NCBI RefSeq assembly: GCF_018320785.1
Contig: NC_054877.1
Coordinates: 19,698,329 to 19,762,328 of the forward strand
Direction: 5' to 3'
DNA: 64,000 nt
Origin: Cheilinus undulatus
Taxonomy: Eukaryota; Chordata; Actinopteri; Labriformes; Labridae
Shown one piece after another: positions 62,101-64,000 of the stretch (the stretch's first letter is position 1; each line of letters opens with the position of its first letter). Both the position numbers and the translations under genes were made by a program. The notes below the pieces were generated by a model. That model saw nothing but the letters and a program-made list of their open reading frames with translations. It was not told the DNA's origin and searched no databases.

Positions 62101-63570
62101 CCCCCTATGGGTCCCAGGACCCCAGGTTGGAACCACTGATTTAGAACTCAAAGATTTCTCTGATGCCACACAAATACAATGAGTGCAATCTGCAATACTT
62201 TCTCCTGAAATGTACATTAGAATAATGAACCCTGACTGACCACTTCATTAGGTACGTCTGTTTAACTGCTCATCAACGCAAATGTCTAATCAGCCAATCA
62301 CATGGCAGCAGCCACTGCATTTGGGCTTGTTGACGCAGGCAATACGATCTGCTGAAGTTCAAACTGAGCATCAGAATGGGGAAGAAGGGGGATTTAAGTA
62401 ACTTTGAATGTGCCATTATTGTTGGTGGTCTAGCAGGCTTTAATGATCACGTCAAATTCTGAGACACTCAAGTCATTTAAACTGCATTTAAGTAAAACAC
62501 TTGAAAAATAGCCAACACAGTTCAAATGTGACTAATACAACCCTTTGCTTTGCAGGAGACCCACAGCGCTGGCGTACATCATCCTGTGCACATTACCCTG
62601 CTTTGCTATTCTAATGGCCAGCTCCAAGGTAAAGTCATCAAGACGGATGGTTCTTGTCTCTGTAAAGCACCTGTTGACGTTTTGTTCTGTCATGCTCTAC
62701 CAGGGTCCTTGAAGAGGCTTATTTGTTGTAAACAGTCCATTTGTGGCACCAACTCGTTTTATGACCCCCCTGTGTACGAGGATGTGTTCACAGCACTATA
62801 ATTATTCACTCAGTGATGGTGGTCACGGCACATTGCACCACAGAGAAAGAAGAAAAGATGCCCTGTCAACTATTCTGCTCATTCTCTGGAGATTTTTGGC
62901 CTTTTAAAGTTGCATCCAAGTATTTTTTACTAGAAAGGACTGTGATGTGTTCTCAAGTAAATAAATAGGCAGGAGGGTATGTGTGCGCTGTCACGAGACT
63001 ACACTTCAAACCTCTGCTATTCAGTAACCTACAGTGAACAGGTTGAACAGGTTGGCCATTAACTTGAACTTTAATACCATCCTCCACAAAAAGACAGGAA
63101 TCTGTCCACACACGTGACGCTGCCTCTTTAAAGTTTTATTTTTAGACGAGCATGGATATAAACAAGAGTGACTAGGATTCCTCACACATATTCATACATA
63201 TGTGTCTGTATCTGGTGTTAAGGGCGTTCAGCAGCATCTTAATGTCCGTAATGATGGGGTGATAAAAACCATGAAGGGCTTCATAAAATTTCAAACCCAG
63301 GATCTCCTTGTTCTTACTTCAGCCAAATGCCGTAATGAAAGAGTTTAAATTTGCTTTCTTTCTGCTTTATGTGTCATTATTTTTAAGTGTCAGATCATTT
63401 CTTTCTACTGAAGAACTCACATTTATGCAAATTTTTTACATTTTAGGTGCAAGTGGACAGTGGAAAAAGACCAGATCCTTTCACTGAGTTGCCTGTTTCC
63501 TTAGTACTGATGTCTCTTATCTGTGTAGACATCATAGAGAGGATTCGGCCCTGCAAGATCCTCGGACAGT
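58382..63570 (+). CDS. tmem236: TMEM236, first three coding exons, 3'-partial
   Basis: TMEM236 is a multi-pass membrane protein of unknown molecular function. Exons are 58382-58635, 62556-62628 and 63447-63570, joined in frame, 150 residues here. The start MPSGKTIKLILYELLQFAAL was chosen because it matches the family N-terminus; an in-frame ATG at 58262 would add 40 unrelated residues. Membrane segments visible are about 8-28 (LILYELLQFAALIVPVFVI), 47-68 (WLVVAVSMAYVTSVVLLVWV), 88-106 (ALAYIILCTLPCFAILM) and 124-141 (LPVSLVLMSLICVDIIE). The last exon ends one base into a codon at a GTAAGT donor, so the gene runs off the right edge. STAM and TMEM236 are adjacent in human as well. Confidence 0.9.
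59135..60182 (-). mobile_element. Degenerate Tc1-like transposase copy
   Basis: On the minus strand, successive frames show EELSDFKRATI near 60020, GGGGIMVWGCFSAPLSP near 59540, YILDNAMLPTLWQQFG near 59450, DWLTQ with DLNP near 59300, and RPYCPTSVPDLINALQNDW near 59240. These are the N-terminal HTH start, the DDE catalytic core and the C-terminus of a teleost Tc1-like transposase. Frames change and a 30-base T run lies at 59168-59195, so the copy is inactive. At the 5' end CACTATATAGACAGTGTGG (about 60164-60182) looks like the terminal repeat. Confidence 0.8.
60713..62138. mobile_element. Nonautonomous hAT transposon with perfect 8-bp target duplication
   Basis: Left end CAGTAGTTCCCAACCCATTC, right end GGTTGGAACCACTG: imperfect terminal inverted repeats of the CAGTGGTTCCCAACC type. 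ATTTAGAA is directly repeated at 60705-60712 and 62139-62146, the 8-bp duplication expected for hAT. Length is 1,426 bases. The interior is A/T-rich with no transposase I can recognise. The left (CCCCCTCCTC...GTATTTGAGAAAAGACCCCC) and right (GATCTTCTGTGTCCCC) arms are related to the element at 1262-2841. Confidence 0.85.
62233..62445 (+). mobile_element. 5' fragment of a Tc1/mariner-related transposon
   Basis: Starts CCACTTCATTAGGTACGTCT, a terminal sequence common in fish. It continues with a conserved leader and an ATG at 62376 opening MGKKGDLSNFECAIIVGG, the N-terminus of a known teleost transposase type. Similarity stops at about 62445, so it is truncated. It lies about 95 bases beyond the hAT element. 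Confidence 0.6.
62629..63446 (+). other. tmem236: TMEM236 intron 2
   Basis: GTAAAG donor and TTTTAG acceptor. The open frame at 62550-62801 is read-through from exon 2 into the intron. Nothing else is seen. Confidence 0.6.
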
Positions 63571-64000
63571 GTAAGTCTTTAAGGTGTTGGCATGAGAATG
63601 TAATTGTTTAATGCAACGACACTGCTTTTGAGTGTTTTTGCTAAAGTCAGGCACATGTCATGCTTCAGACTAAGATTGTGAAAACTGTCAAAACTTAAAC
63701 AATTTATGTTTCCAAAATATGAAACAACACAATCTCAGAGTAACTATTGATTGCACTGAAAAGCTTAAAAAATGTACTGATCTTCAGTTGCATTTTAGCC
63801 TGAAGCTGTGAGAGAAAGCACTGGGGATCTATTCAAATTCACAAGCTGAGAAATTCTAACATTTCCCATCTTATGTCTCCAACAGACCGAGTGTAGGAAG
63901 TGTTACAGTACTCAATGTTTTCATGAAATTTAGACAACTTGCTGACATTTTTTTTGCTATGGGTTAATGAAAAACAAGAAATGATCACATATCGGATGCC
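63571..64000 (+). other. tmem236: Start of TMEM236 intron 3
   Basis: Begins GTAAGTC and continues past the right edge. Nothing recognisable. Confidence 0.6.

Larger units (their letters stand above)
58636..62555 (+). other. tmem236: TMEM236 intron 1, transposon-rich
   Basis: About 3.9 kb, of which more than half is mobile DNA: a Tc1-like transposase remnant (about 59135-60182), a hAT element (60713-62138) and a third transposon end (about 62233-62445). The remainder is unremarkable A/T-rich DNA. Confidence 0.7.

Overview
The window is nuclear DNA of a ray-finned fish, most likely a percomorph teleost. The protein-coding genes have many short exons with GT-AG introns and read as clear vertebrate orthologues. 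The repeats are typical of fish: hAT and Tc1-like DNA transposons, a truncated LINE and tRNA-derived SINE pieces. There are no operons, no prokaryotic genes and no CRISPR array.

Layout, left to right. (1) About 351-28760, minus strand: a myomesin gene, best called MYOM1. I traced 34 coding exons that stay in frame (about 1,384 residues), plus a likely untranslated first exon. The 3' end, with the last Ig domain, lies beyond the left edge. (2) About 29640-32905, plus strand: non-muscle/smooth-muscle myosin regulatory light chain (MYL12 type, 172 aa, complete), head to head with MYOM1. (3) 33982-35560, minus strand: BAG1 co-chaperone (207 aa, complete, 7 exons), tail to tail with MYL12. (4) 36.0-38.5 kb: repeats, including a truncated non-LTR retrotransposon. 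(5) 39765: a short unrecognised ORF that may be an orphan first exon. (6) 41149-51584, plus strand: STAM (521 aa, 14 coding exons), with a 3' UTR of about 3.35 kb. (7) 55-58 kb: SINE-like and Tc1-like repeats. (8) 58382 to beyond the right edge, plus strand: TMEM236, with its first three coding exons and introns filled with transposons.

MYOM1 builds the sarcomeric M-band and MYL12 regulates non-muscle myosin II. Their divergent arrangement leaves about 0.9 kb of shared upstream DNA, which holds an exact CArG box and an exact MEF2 site on the MYOM1 side. BAG1 (Hsp70 nucleotide exchange) and STAM (ESCRT-0 sorting of ubiquitinated cargo) are housekeeping genes; they carry an ETS motif and a CLEAR/E-box plus CRE-like motif respectively in their upstream regions. 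MYOM1-MYL12 and STAM-TMEM236 are neighbours in human too (18p11 and 10p12), whereas human BAG1 is on 9p13, so the window joins blocks that are separate in mammals.

I found no convincing new biological system. The points most worth checking are the shared MYOM1/MYL12 promoter region, the glutamine-rich myomesin N-terminus, the CLEAR motif at STAM, the orphan ORF at 39765, and several transposons whose boundaries can be set to the base.
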